Part shown: one piece after another, positions 33,080 through 39,352 of the stretch | Layout of the letters: each line of letters starts with the position of its first letter | Numbering within the stretch: position 1 is the stretch's first letter | Translations under genes and position numbers: made by a program | The notes under the pieces: model-generated | What the model was told of the DNA's origin: nothing | The model's input: only the letters and a program-made list of their open reading frames with translations | The model's database searches: none | From: CAYNRG01 sp047974855 | GTDB taxonomy: Bacteria; Bacillota_I; Bacilli_A; Erysipelotrichales; Erysipelotrichaceae | DNA: 39,352 nucleotides | Direction: 5' to 3' | Assembly: GCA_047974855.1 (NCBI GenBank) | Contig: JBKECT010000020.1 | Coordinates: 1-39,352, forward strand

Positions 33080-34177
33080 ATGACAGAAAAAAAAGCTAAA
33101 AAAGATCGTGTTCTCTCAATCCGTAATTTGGGAATTTCGTTTGAGACAGGATCAGGGACTGTTAATGCTATACGAGGAGTAAGATTGGATTTATTTCGTG
33201 GTGAGACAATTGCGATCGTTGGTGAGTCAGGGTCAGGAAAATCGGTAACAGCAAAAGTTATCATGGGGATTTTAAGTGGCAATGGTAAAGTGGATCATGG
33301 GGAAATTATCTTTAATTATAAAGATGACCGTGGCGAAGATAAATCCGTTGACCTTGTGAAGATGTCACAGAAAAAAATTCGCTATGAAATATGTGGAAAG
33401 CGGATTGCGATGGTGTTTCAAGACCCAATGACATCACTTGACCCAACTATGAACATTGGAAATCAAATTATGGAAGGAATGTTAGAACACGAAAAAATAT
33501 CGAAAGCAGTGGCTAAAAAGAGGGTGTTAGACTTACTTAAATATGTCGGCATTGAGAGTCCTGAAAAGAGAATGAAACAATATCCGCATCAACTTTCCGG
33601 TGGGATGAGACAGCGGGTGGTCATTGCAATAGCCTTAGCGTGTAATCCGGATATATTGATTTGTGATGAACCTACAACAGCACTTGATGTTACAATTCAA
33701 GCCAAAATATTAGAATTAATCAAAGAAGTACAAGCAGAGAAAAATATTTCAGTTATCTATATTACCCATGATTTAGGAGTAGTTGCAAAGGTAGCAGATT
33801 ATGTGGCAGTAATGTATGCTGGAAAAGTTGTAGAAAAAGGAAGCATCAATGAAGTGTTCTATGATCCACGACACCCATACACATGGGGATTACTAAGTAG
33901 TATGCCTGATGTAGAGACCAATAGTAAGCGTTTATTTGCAATACCGGGCTCTCCTCCAAACCTTTTAGAGAAGATTGAAGGGGATGCGTTTGCACCACGA
34001 AATCCATACGCTTTAAAAATTGACTATCGCGAAGAACCACCAATTTTTGATGTTGGAGGACAACATCGCGTGTGCAGCTGGCTATGTCATCCTGATGCAC
34101 CTAAAGTTGAGATGCCAGAGGAGCTAAAGGTACGGATTGAAAAAATGAAGAGGGAGGCGAATCACGATGGAAAATAG
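33080..34177 (+). CDS. oppD: Oligopeptide ABC transporter ATPase OppD
   Basis: A 365-residue ATPase: Walker A GESGSGKSVTAK, Q-loop MVFQDPMTSLDP, signature LSGGMRQRVVIAIAL, Walker B ILICDEPTTALDVT, and H-loop YITHDLGVV. The C-terminal Opp extension (GSPPNLLEKIEGDAFAPRN, RVCSWLCHPDAP) has only some of the Cys residues that bind an iron-sulfur cluster in related ATPases. It overlaps oppF by 11 bases. Confidence 0.93.
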   Translation: MTEKKAKKDRVLSIRNLGISFETGSGTVNAIRGVRLDLFRGETIAIVGESGSGKSVTAKVIMGILSGNGKVDHGEIIFNYKDDRGEDKSVDLVKMSQKKIRYEICGKRIAMVFQDPMTSLDPTMNIGNQIMEGMLEHEKISKAVAKKRVLDLLKYVGIESPEKRMKQYPHQLSGGMRQRVVIAIALACNPDILICDEPTTALDVTIQAKILELIKEVQAEKNISVIYITHDLGVVAKVADYVAVMYAGKVVEKGSINEVFYDPRHPYTWGLLSSMPDVETNSKRLFAIPGSPPNLLEKIEGDAFAPRNPYALKIDYREEPPIFDVGGQHRVCSWLCHPDAPKVEMPEELKVRIEKMKREANHDGK

Positions 34178-35090
34178 AGAGCCTTTGTTGGAAGTGAAAG
34201 GATTAAAACAACATTTTAAAATAAGTCGAAAATTCACGACAAAAGCAGTTGATGGAATTAGCTTTAAAATTTATCCAGGAGAAACATTTGGGTTAGTTGG
34301 TGAATCTGGATCTGGGAAATCCACAACAGGAAGATCAATTATTAGACTTTATGATCCAACTGAAGGAGAAGTTATTTTTGATGGTCAGAAAATTAGTGGG
34401 AAACTGTCAAAGGAAGATGAGAAAAATTTACGAATTAATATGCAGATGATTTTTCAAGATCCAATGGCATGTTTAAATCCTAGAAAAAAAGTGCGTGATA
34501 TTATCGCACAAGGGTTAGAAATTCACCATTTATATAAAGATAAAGCAGAGCTTGATGAAAAAGTTGGTAAGATTTTGGAAAGAGTAGGACTATCGAAGGA
34601 ACACGCGACACGTTTCCCACACCAATTCTCAGGCGGACAACGACAACGGATTGGGATAGCGAGAGCATTGGTGATGAATCCTAAACTAGTTATTGCGGAT
34701 GAAGCGATATCAGCGCTAGATGTTTCTATTCAGGCACAAGTGGTTAATTTGATGAAAGATATTCAAGAAGAACTTGGGACAACTTATTTATTTATTGCCC
34801 ATGATTTATCAATGGTAAAATACATTAGTGACCGAATTGGAGTTATGCACCTAGGACACATTGTTGAGTTAGGCACGACAGAAGAAATATTTAAAAATCC
34901 AATTCACCCGTACACTAAATCTTTGCTATCGGCAATACCGCATCCAAATCCAGTGGTTGAAAAAAAACGGATTGCATTAGTTTATGATAAAAATAAAGAG
35001 GGTGTTGATTATACAGAAGGAATATTTCATAATCTTTCTGAAACACATTCGGTTTTAGCAACTGATCAAGAGTTTCAACGGTGGCAATAA
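34167..35090 (+). CDS. oppF: Oligopeptide ABC transporter ATPase OppF
   Basis: A 307-residue ATPase with Walker A GESGSGKSTTGRS, Q-loop MIFQDPMACLNPR, signature FSGGQRQRIGIARAL, Walker B LVIADEAISALDVS and H-loop FIAHDLSMV. It pairs with OppD to power OppBC. The last 40 residues lack the usual CxxxxP motif and end in an unusual tail (YTEGIFHNLSETHSVLATDQ). Last gene of the operon; no clear terminator follows before the tRNA promoter. Confidence 0.92.
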   Translation: MENREPLLEVKGLKQHFKISRKFTTKAVDGISFKIYPGETFGLVGESGSGKSTTGRSIIRLYDPTEGEVIFDGQKISGKLSKEDEKNLRINMQMIFQDPMACLNPRKKVRDIIAQGLEIHHLYKDKAELDEKVGKILERVGLSKEHATRFPHQFSGGQRQRIGIARALVMNPKLVIADEAISALDVSIQAQVVNLMKDIQEELGTTYLFIAHDLSMVKYISDRIGVMHLGHIVELGTTEEIFKNPIHPYTKSLLSAIPHPNPVVEKKRIALVYDKNKEGVDYTEGIFHNLSETHSVLATDQEFQRWQ

Positions 35091-35177
35091 AGTTGGTCAT
35101 GCTGTTTTTGTCTCTATTGACTGATTAATTAGGTCTAAAGAGCTAATGAATTTCAATATTTTTTGTCAAAAAAAGAC

Positions 35178-35206
35178 TTGCTTTAGTATTTCTGGTGTGC
35201 TATTAT
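35178..35206 (+). promoter_or_regulatory. Promoter of the tRNA cluster
   Basis: TTGCTT (35178-35183), 17-bp spacer ending in TGC (extended -10), TATTAT (35201-35206), 22 bases before the first tRNA. Confidence 0.6.
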
Positions 35207-35227
35207 AATATAGCACTGTTATCAAAT

Positions 35228-35318
35228 GAAGAAGTACTCAAGAGGCTGAAGAGGTGCCCCTGCTAAGGGTATAGGTCGGGCAACCGGCGCGAGGGTTCAA
35301 ATCCCTCCTTCTTCGCCA
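35228..35318 (+). tRNA. tRNA-Ser (anticodon GCT)
   Basis: 91 nt with a long variable arm. Acceptor GAAGAAG pairs with CTTCTTC; anticodon loop CTGCTAA gives GCU; T-loop GGTTCAAATCC; the 3' end CCA is encoded. Confidence 0.95.
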
Positions 35319-35324
35319 TAATAT

Positions 35325-35400
35325 GGTCCGGTGGTGTAGTGGTTAACATGCCTCCCTGTCACGGAGGAGATCGCGGGTTCGATTCCCGTCTGGACCGCCA
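35325..35400 (+). tRNA. tRNA-Asp (anticodon GTC)
   Basis: 76 nt. Acceptor GGTCCGG pairs with CTGGACC; anticodon loop CTGTCAC; T-loop GGTTCGATTCC; CCA is encoded. Confidence 0.96.
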
Positions 35401-35405
35401 TTAAG

Positions 35406-35479
35406 GCAGATGTAGTTCAATGGTAGAACGCGACCTTGCCAAGGTCGATACGGGGGTTCAATTCCCCTCATCTGCTCCA
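35406..35479 (+). tRNA. tRNA-Gly (anticodon GCC)
   Basis: 74 nt. Acceptor GCAGATG pairs with CATCTGC; anticodon loop TTGCCAA; T-loop GGTTCAATTCC; CCA is encoded. It is the last of three tRNAs and borders a region of different composition, which makes its 3' end a plausible integration site. Confidence 0.96.
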
Positions 35480-35495
35480 TTGAATTCGAAATACT

Positions 35496-35530
35496 AAAGA
35501 TAGCCTTTATTTAAGGGCTATCTTTTATTT
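35496..35530 (+). terminator. Terminator of the tRNA cluster
   Basis: 10-bp stem AAAGATAGCC (35496-35505) / GGCTATCTTT (35516-35525) followed by TATTTTT. Confidence 0.85.
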
Positions 35531-35542
35531 TTGGTTTTGTTA

Positions 35543-35660
35543 AGTATGCAAATAGTATGCAAAATTACATATGCTTTTTTATAAAAAATATAATTTAAGT
35601 GTTTTATATGTCTTTGTGTGGCTTTACTATTAAAAACCGTTAAAAACCAGTAAAAACATA
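35543..35660. repeat. Direct repeats downstream of tRNA-Gly (arm-site-like and 10-bp phased A-tracts)
   Basis: AGTATGCAAA is repeated at 35543-35552 and 35554-35563, with an ATATGC a little further on. A second set has an exact 10-bp period: TTAAAAACCG (35630-35639), TTAAAAACCA (35640-35649), GTAAAAACAT (35650-35659). Short direct repeats beside a tRNA are typical of tyrosine-integrase arm sites; A-tracts in phase with the helix would also bend the DNA. No integrase gene is in the window. Confidence 0.5.
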
Positions 35661-35704
35661 GTGAAAGCATTTATACTATAATTAAAATATGATATGATTC
35701 GTGT

Positions 35705-36160
35705 GTGAGAAAATCTATAGAAGTAGAACTACAAAGTCAAATCATGGATAGTATTAAAAACTATTCTAAAAGAACAAAAGGTATATCATTTAAAGGTACA
35801 GTAGTAAGTGCGATTGATGAGTATATCAATTTTTATAATCTACCGAAACAGGTGAAAAAAAGAAATGATTTTAACAAAGAATTAAAAAAAGTATTCTTAG
35901 AGAAAATGATTGACTTTAAAATGGGAAAACCGTTAATTGATTGTAAGAAGGGATTAGAGATGACAAAACATAAACTGAACGAATTAGAAAGTAATAAAGT
36001 AAAATTGATTGTTACTGTCAACGAAGAAGTACATGAACGTTTTAAAACATTTTGTGTTACAAATAATAAGATCATGAAAAATACAGTAGAGGAAGCTATG
36101 CTGCTATATATTGATTCTCATGAAGAAATATTAAAACGTGCTAAAGGTAATTCCAAATAA
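35705..36160 (+). CDS. Protein with two ribbon-helix-helix-like segments, putative regulator of a mobile element
   Basis: A 151-residue basic protein. Two segments each read as strand-helix-helix: SIEVELQSQIMDSIKNYS...FKGTVVSAIDEYINFY (about 4-44) and VKLIVTVNEEVHERFKTFC...MKNTVEEAMLLYIDSH (about 97-139), joined by a Lys-rich linker. This suggests one chain with two CopG/Arc-type DNA-binding units. It starts with GTG at 35705 with no visible ribosome site; a TATAAT lies at 35677-35682, so the message would be nearly leaderless. A plasmid or element copy/transfer regulator is a reasonable guess only. Confidence 0.55.
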   Translation: MRKSIEVELQSQIMDSIKNYSKRTKGISFKGTVVSAIDEYINFYNLPKQVKKRNDFNKELKKVFLEKMIDFKMGKPLIDCKKGLEMTKHKLNELESNKVKLIVTVNEEVHERFKTFCVTNNKIMKNTVEEAMLLYIDSHEEILKRAKGNSK

Positions 36161-36247
36161 AAAGAGAGGACTTTCATCCTCTCATCTTTATCATCGGCAT
36201 TTAAAGGCTGTTCCACACCTCTCTATGTGATAGGTTTTCCTATCTAC
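36159..36247 (-). ncRNA. Candidate small RNA (about 89 nt) with consensus promoter and terminator
   Basis: A perfect minus-strand promoter, TTGACA (36282-36277), 17 bp, TATAAT (36259-36254), would start RNA near 36247. The RNA opens with hairpin GATAGG-AAAA-CCTATC (36244-36229) and ends at GAGAGGA-TGAAAG-TCCTCTC (36183-36164) plus a U-run. The longest reading frame behind an ATG has 8 codons, so it is probably not coding. Its 3' end meets the convergent end of the RHH-like gene, for which the same hairpin can serve. Confidence 0.6.
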
Positions 36248-36290
36248 ACTATTATTATATTACCCTTGGTAAAAAGTGTCAAGAACACTT

Positions 36291-36513
36291 CTAATTTTCA
36301 AAGATTGGTTTAATATTAATATATTTATCTCCAATTTCTAAAATACACTTGCAATCATATTTTTTATCAGTTTTTGATGTTAACCCCTTAACAGCAACTT
36401 CTTTTTTGAGAATTTTTAGCACCACTTGTTTTTTCACAATTATTATTTCTTAGTCAGTTAGTAATTTCTTTCCTGGTAGTGTTACATTCATTAGCTAGTT
36501 CAAGTACAGGCAT
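36291..36513 (-). pseudogene. Decayed small minus-strand ORF
   Basis: ATG at 36513 behind AGAAAGGACTAAATAA reads MPVLELANECNTTRKEITN, which looks like the first helices of a helix-turn-helix, then stops. A second frame from GTG 36437 to TAG 36291 gives 48 residues ending KYDCKCILEIGDKYINIKPIFEN. These are probably two ends of one short gene broken by a frameshift. A small hairpin with U-run (AAGTGT/ACACTT, 36290-36274) follows. The family is not recognised. The rest of 36514-36717 holds a weak hairpin at 36622-36640 and nothing else I can support. Confidence 0.35.
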
Positions 36514-36717
36514 TTATTTAGTCCTTTCTTTTTTTGTTATTGATTTAGTTTCACTATTCATTGTTTCTTGAGATTTTTTTAATCCTGAAATACTGAATTT
36601 AGAAGTAACAGACTTATATAGAATGGGTTTTAGACCTATTAAATTTCACTAATTAAGCTTAAAGATTATCAAGAAATGTCAAAATTAAAATTAAATATAC
36701 GTTTTAATGTAAAATAG

Positions 36718-36746
36718 TTGACACAATAAAATGATAGAAGTATATT
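36718..36746 (+). promoter_or_regulatory. Promoter of the bacteriocin-like gene
   Basis: TTGACA (36718-36723), 17-bp spacer, TATATT (36741-36746), about 50 bases before the ATG at 36798. Confidence 0.7.
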
Positions 36747-36797
36747 AAAAGTATAAATAATGGGATAGCTAGTTTATAGTCTAGAAGGGGGCATATT

Positions 36798-37115
36798 ATG
36801 ATGAATCAACTATTACTTCCTGCTAACTATATAGAGTAATAACAAGAAGAAATGACGTATTTGGATGGAGGAGACTGGAAAAATTTTAAAAGGAATATTT
36901 ATGGACTTTTAAAAAATGCAGTTATTCGTAGAGGCATGGGTTTACCTTCAAACTTCGCGTTAGGGTACATGACTTATACTGCTGCATGTGCACAATTTGT
37001 ATTGCCATTATTAAATGTTGCTGCATTAACAGGTAACCCATTTGTAATTGCTGCCGTTGCTGCAGGTGCGGTAGCTGCAGTAGCTGCGGTTTGGAATTTA
37101 AGATTATTCTATTAA
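36798..37115 (+). CDS. Double-glycine bacteriocin-like precursor with leader interrupted by two in-frame stops
   Basis: From ATG 36798, behind AGAAGGGGGCATATT, the frame reads MMNQLLLPANYIE, then TAA TAA (36837-36842), then QEEMTYLDGG in the same frame. Together these make a typical double-glycine leader (QEEMTYLDGG end, cut after GG near 36872). The 80-residue core starts DWKNFKRNIYGLLKNAVIRR and ends in a Gly/Ala-rich membrane helix (FVIAAVAAGAVAAVAAVWNL). Translation may restart at ATG 36852, but that would leave only a 7-residue leader. It could be a pseudogene or depend on readthrough. The core itself is unbroken. No peptidase-type ABC exporter is in the window. Confidence 0.6.
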
Positions 37116-37148
37116 ATATTTAATACAGTATTAGGAGGTATGTAGGTT

Positions 37149-38216
37149 ATGAAGAAAGTGTTAGAAAATATTTGGCTTTGCTATGGTGTATCTTTGCTAC
37201 TTGTATTTATCAATTTTATAAGTGTCGGTATCTTATTTCAGAAAAACCCAATAATTAATTTTCTAATAAGTTTAATTCTTTTATATATAATCTATGTACT
37301 TTCTTTTTTTCTGGAATTGCTATTGATCAAAATTTTTAATATAACGAAGATTAAATATTTAGTACTTTATCCATTTTCATATGATGGAAGGATTTCTTTT
37401 AAACCAATAATATTATTGAAAAATCAGGAAATGTATAGAGACACTTTTTGGTTGAACTTAGCAAGTCATAGAAATATGACTGATACTGAAATAAGAGATA
37501 AGTTTAAGCAAATTTATTATTTAAGAATTGTAGCTATATTTTTATCATTATTACTCGTAGCTATACTAATATTTCTATTTTTTGTTCCAAATTATTTAAT
37601 TTTTATAAATATGTTTATATTATTTGTTCTAGCGGTTGCTTTTACTTTTACTAATACTAAGACATATTGTGGAAATGGTTATATATTGCTATATAAGAGT
37701 AATTTAAGAGAATATTTTATTTTAGAAAAAGGCTTTAAGGATTGTGATAAGATTGATTTTGAGAATTATTTAATTAATTCACTACATAGATCAGATAATA
37801 CATATACTAGGTTGTTAGTTTTAGAGAATTATTTATACTATTGTTTTAATTATGACTATAATATTGATTTGGGAATCGCAATTAATGTTATTGAAGAAAA
37901 TAATATATATCCAACTTTTAACCTTTTTAATGATGTCATTATAATGAGTATAATTAAGTTAATAGGTATATATGGACTTAGGTATGGTGATACCAAATGT
38001 GTTAAATATTCACGAAATATATTGGTAGATTATGGATTATACTTATTAGAAATCGGTTTTAAAGAAGATGGATCTGTTGCAAAAAAAAATGATAGTTTTA
38101 TAAACTATTTAAATGGTGATTTGTTGCAAATTGACGTATCTAAGCATTTGATTCATGGAATTAAAAATATTTTTTCATATATAGATACAATTGAACATAA
38201 AATTCTAAATAAATAA
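37149..38216 (+). CDS. Membrane protein of unknown function next to the bacteriocin-like gene
   Basis: A 355-residue protein behind AGGAGGTATGTAGGTT. Two membrane helices at about 10-65, a short soluble loop (about 68-120) with YLVLYPFSYDGRISFKP, two more helices at about 125-170, then a soluble C-terminal half rich in Asn/Tyr/Ile. The second hydrophobic stretch has ELLLIKIF where M50-type site-2 proteases have HExxH; this faint likeness suggests a protease-like fold without the zinc site, but I would not rely on it. It starts 33 bases after the bacteriocin-like gene, probably in the same operon. Immunity or processing are the obvious possibilities; neither is shown. Confidence 0.5.
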   Translation: MKKVLENIWLCYGVSLLLVFINFISVGILFQKNPIINFLISLILLYIIYVLSFFLELLLIKIFNITKIKYLVLYPFSYDGRISFKPIILLKNQEMYRDTFWLNLASHRNMTDTEIRDKFKQIYYLRIVAIFLSLLLVAILIFLFFVPNYLIFINMFILFVLAVAFTFTNTKTYCGNGYILLYKSNLREYFILEKGFKDCDKIDFENYLINSLHRSDNTYTRLLVLENYLYYCFNYDYNIDLGIAINVIEENNIYPTFNLFNDVIIMSIIKLIGIYGLRYGDTKCVKYSRNILVDYGLYLLEIGFKEDGSVAKKNDSFINYLNGDLLQIDVSKHLIHGIKNIFSYIDTIEHKILNK

Positions 38217-38375
38217 TTTTAATAATGTGAGGTTCTTTATGAAAGAATAAATTGTTTTGAGAAAAGAATAATTTCTGTTTTATAAATCATATAAGAATGC
38301 TTTATGTGCTATCATATATTACATTATGAGCATTGTTATCACTGGCTAACTTCATTTTAATTGAATATAAATCTC

Positions 38376-38404
38376 TTGAAATTATATTATCTATAATATA
38401 TAAT
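38376..38404 (+). promoter_or_regulatory. Promoter of the ToxI-like RNA
   Basis: TTGAAA (38376-38381), 17-bp spacer, TATAAT (38399-38404). It is the only clear promoter between 38217 and the toxin reading frame; the rest of that gap (38217-38375) is AT-rich with nothing I can identify. Confidence 0.7.
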
Positions 38405-38410
38405 ATAAAT

Positions 38411-38497
38411 ACCAACAAAAGTAGGTTGGGTGTTTAAAAGCCTGTTTGCCCACAGATAAAAAAGGGAATAAGAAGAGCTGAAATGCTCTTCTTTTTT
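38411..38497 (+). ncRNA. ToxI-like antitoxin RNA of a type III toxin-antitoxin locus
   Basis: Predicted transcript of about 87 nt from 38411 to a terminator, AAGAAGAGC (38470-38478) / GCTCTTCTT (38485-38493) plus T-run, directly before the ToxN-like frame. It can fold as an H-type pseudoknot: AGGTT (38423-38427) with AGCCT (38439-38443), and loop bases GGGT (38428-38431) with GCCC (38448-38451). ToxI antitoxins are short pseudoknot repeats placed this way, with the terminator limiting toxin synthesis. Only one unit is seen, where known systems have about two or more. Confidence 0.55.
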
Positions 38498-38518
38498 AAT
38501 TGTTTTTGATATATAATC

Positions 38519-39036
38519 ATGTTGCGAAAATCAAATTATATTATATCGACGGAAAGTTATTGGACTAGCTGCACAGCGCTGTGGATAATAAAGTTCCCAA
38601 AAAAGACACAAGACCATATTATGGTACAACGACTAACAAAAAAGGTATGTTATTTTTTCAACCATTAGCAACTGTTAAAACTAAGCACTTCAAAATGCAG
38701 AGCAATAAAGATTTCAGAAAGTTGATCTTGGCAAATGGTGAATTTGTTGGAGTAATAAATATTAATAATCTAATACCAATTCCTGATATAACTTATGCCA
38801 CTTTGATTAATTTCAAAACAATCAAAGAATCAAAGTATAAGTATATAATGATTAAACAATTTAACGCTTTAAAATTTGGCTTTGATGAACATAATAAAGC
38901 AATAAATAAATTTGTTGATAAGTATTATACAAATAATCTTAATATCAATGTATTATCAAGGACGATTGATTTTAATGAAGTAGAAAAATACTATAAAAAC
39001 AAAAAGTTACTTAAGACAAAGGTTAGATCTAGATAA
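38519..39036 (+). pseudogene. ToxN/AbiQ-family type III endoribonuclease toxin, N-terminus broken
   Basis: From GTG 38581 the open frame gives 151 residues with the ToxN/AbiQ pattern: DNKVPKKDTRPYYG, FFQPLATVKTKHFKM, GVININNLIPIPD, a helical centre with YIMIKQFNALKF and a C-terminal LSRTIDFNEVEKYY. The frame continues upstream as KLYYIDGKLLD, TAG (38566-38568), LHSAVDNKV, so a Tyr codon of the family N-terminus seems to have become a stop. The only ATG (38519) is one base out of frame. The active loop is ATVK rather than the T-S-P-K of ToxN, leaving the Lys and a Thr for the Ser. Probably inactive, unless GTG 38581 is used. The ToxI-like RNA is upstream. Confidence 0.72.
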
Positions 39037-39136
39037 TCGTGCGAGCAGAAGAATAAGCCATATTTTGCTTTTAGGAAATCTATCCCATCACTATTTAATT
39101 TATATATTCCGTTTGTTATCATAATTATTTTTCTTT

Positions 39137-39254
39137 CATAAAAGAGAGAGAAAGGATCTAGAATGATCCCTTCTCTCTCTTACAACACTTCTTCAAGACT
39201 ACATATTTTTATAACCCCTGTAGTCAGGGTTATTCTTCTTACCTTTTTCAAGGT
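39137..39254 (-). ncRNA. Candidate structured small RNA (about 115 nt) with a strong pseudoknot
   Basis: Minus-strand promoter TTGCAT (39288-39283), 16-bp spacer, TATAAT (39266-39261) with TGG before it. The RNA begins with hairpin ACCTT-GAAA-AAGGT (39254-39241), then stem ATAACCC (39233-39227) / GGGTTAT (39217-39211). The loop of this stem holds GACTACA (39225-39219), which is exactly complementary to TGTAGTC (39203-39197). It ends with a 16-bp stem (39180-39165 / 39158-39143, one mismatch) and UUUUAU. No reading frame of note is seen. From 39037 to 39136 and 39289 to the window end I see nothing else. Confidence 0.6.
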
Positions 39255-39352
39255 ACTTCTATTATACCACAGAGGTACAATTATGCAATTGTTTTTATTT
39301 ATCATTGTTGATTTTAACGAGTTTACATTTTGCTCTAATCAACTAGAGTGTG

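Noticed and set aside
1..39352. CRISPR array
   Set aside because: No regularly spaced repeats with unique spacers and no cas genes were found; the only short tandem repeats are the 10-bp units at 35630-35659.
35460..39352. Second copy of the tRNA-Gly 3' end marking the far att site
   Set aside because: No repeat of the 3' end (CCCCTCATCTGCTCCA) was seen within the window; if it exists it lies beyond 39352.

Overview
This is a low-GC Bacillota chromosome segment. The evidence is the AT-rich sequence, strong AGGAGG ribosome sites, consensus sigma-A promoters, U-tailed hairpin terminators, a LevR-type PTS regulator, Lac-family PTS genes and an HdiR-like repressor. The gene mix would suit an Erysipelotrichia-like host-associated fermenter, but that placement is a guess; no 16S rRNA is present.

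Layout. 1-421: tail of a truncated gene and a 17-codon remnant. 574-13031: beta-glucoside/muropeptide PTS locus, with a LevR-like regulator whose AAA+ domain is degenerate, a divergent DUF3284 gene, and an operon of EIIA, EIIB, EIIC, four different GH1 6-phospho-beta-glucosidases and a MupG-family 6-phospho-N-acetylmuramidase. Both control regions carry repeated GTGTATA/TATACAC motifs. 13052-14759: copper chaperone, then an HdiR-like self-cleaving repressor divergent from a small one-TM protein that resembles SOS cell-division inhibitors in layout, with three near-identical palindromic operators between them. 14872-18546: overlapping pgl-gnd-zwf genes, the oxidative pentose phosphate pathway. 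18583-20095: TcyP-type cystine symporter preceded by what reads as a complete leader-peptide attenuator containing Cys-Cys-Cys codons. 20162-28390: chorismate mutase, ABC exporter, MacAB-like efflux operon, AI-2E family permease, D-Ala-D-Ala ligase and purine nucleoside phosphorylase. 28534-29107: decayed flotillin gene. 29428-35090: oppABCDF peptide importer. 35228-35479: tRNA-Ser, tRNA-Asp and tRNA-Gly.

Downstream of tRNA-Gly the character changes: more AT-rich, few recognisable housekeeping genes, direct repeats next to the tRNA. This looks like an integrated element or its remains. It holds a protein with two ribbon-helix-helix-like segments, two minus-strand candidate small RNAs with consensus promoters and terminators (one with a strong predicted pseudoknot), a double-glycine bacteriocin-like precursor whose leader is cut by two in-frame stops, an unknown membrane protein, and a damaged type III (ToxIN/AbiQ-like) toxin-antitoxin locus.

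The best candidates for something undescribed are the Cys-codon attenuator ahead of tcyP, the repressor/small-membrane-protein SOS module, the ToxIN-like remnant, and the bacteriocin-like gene with its interrupted leader.
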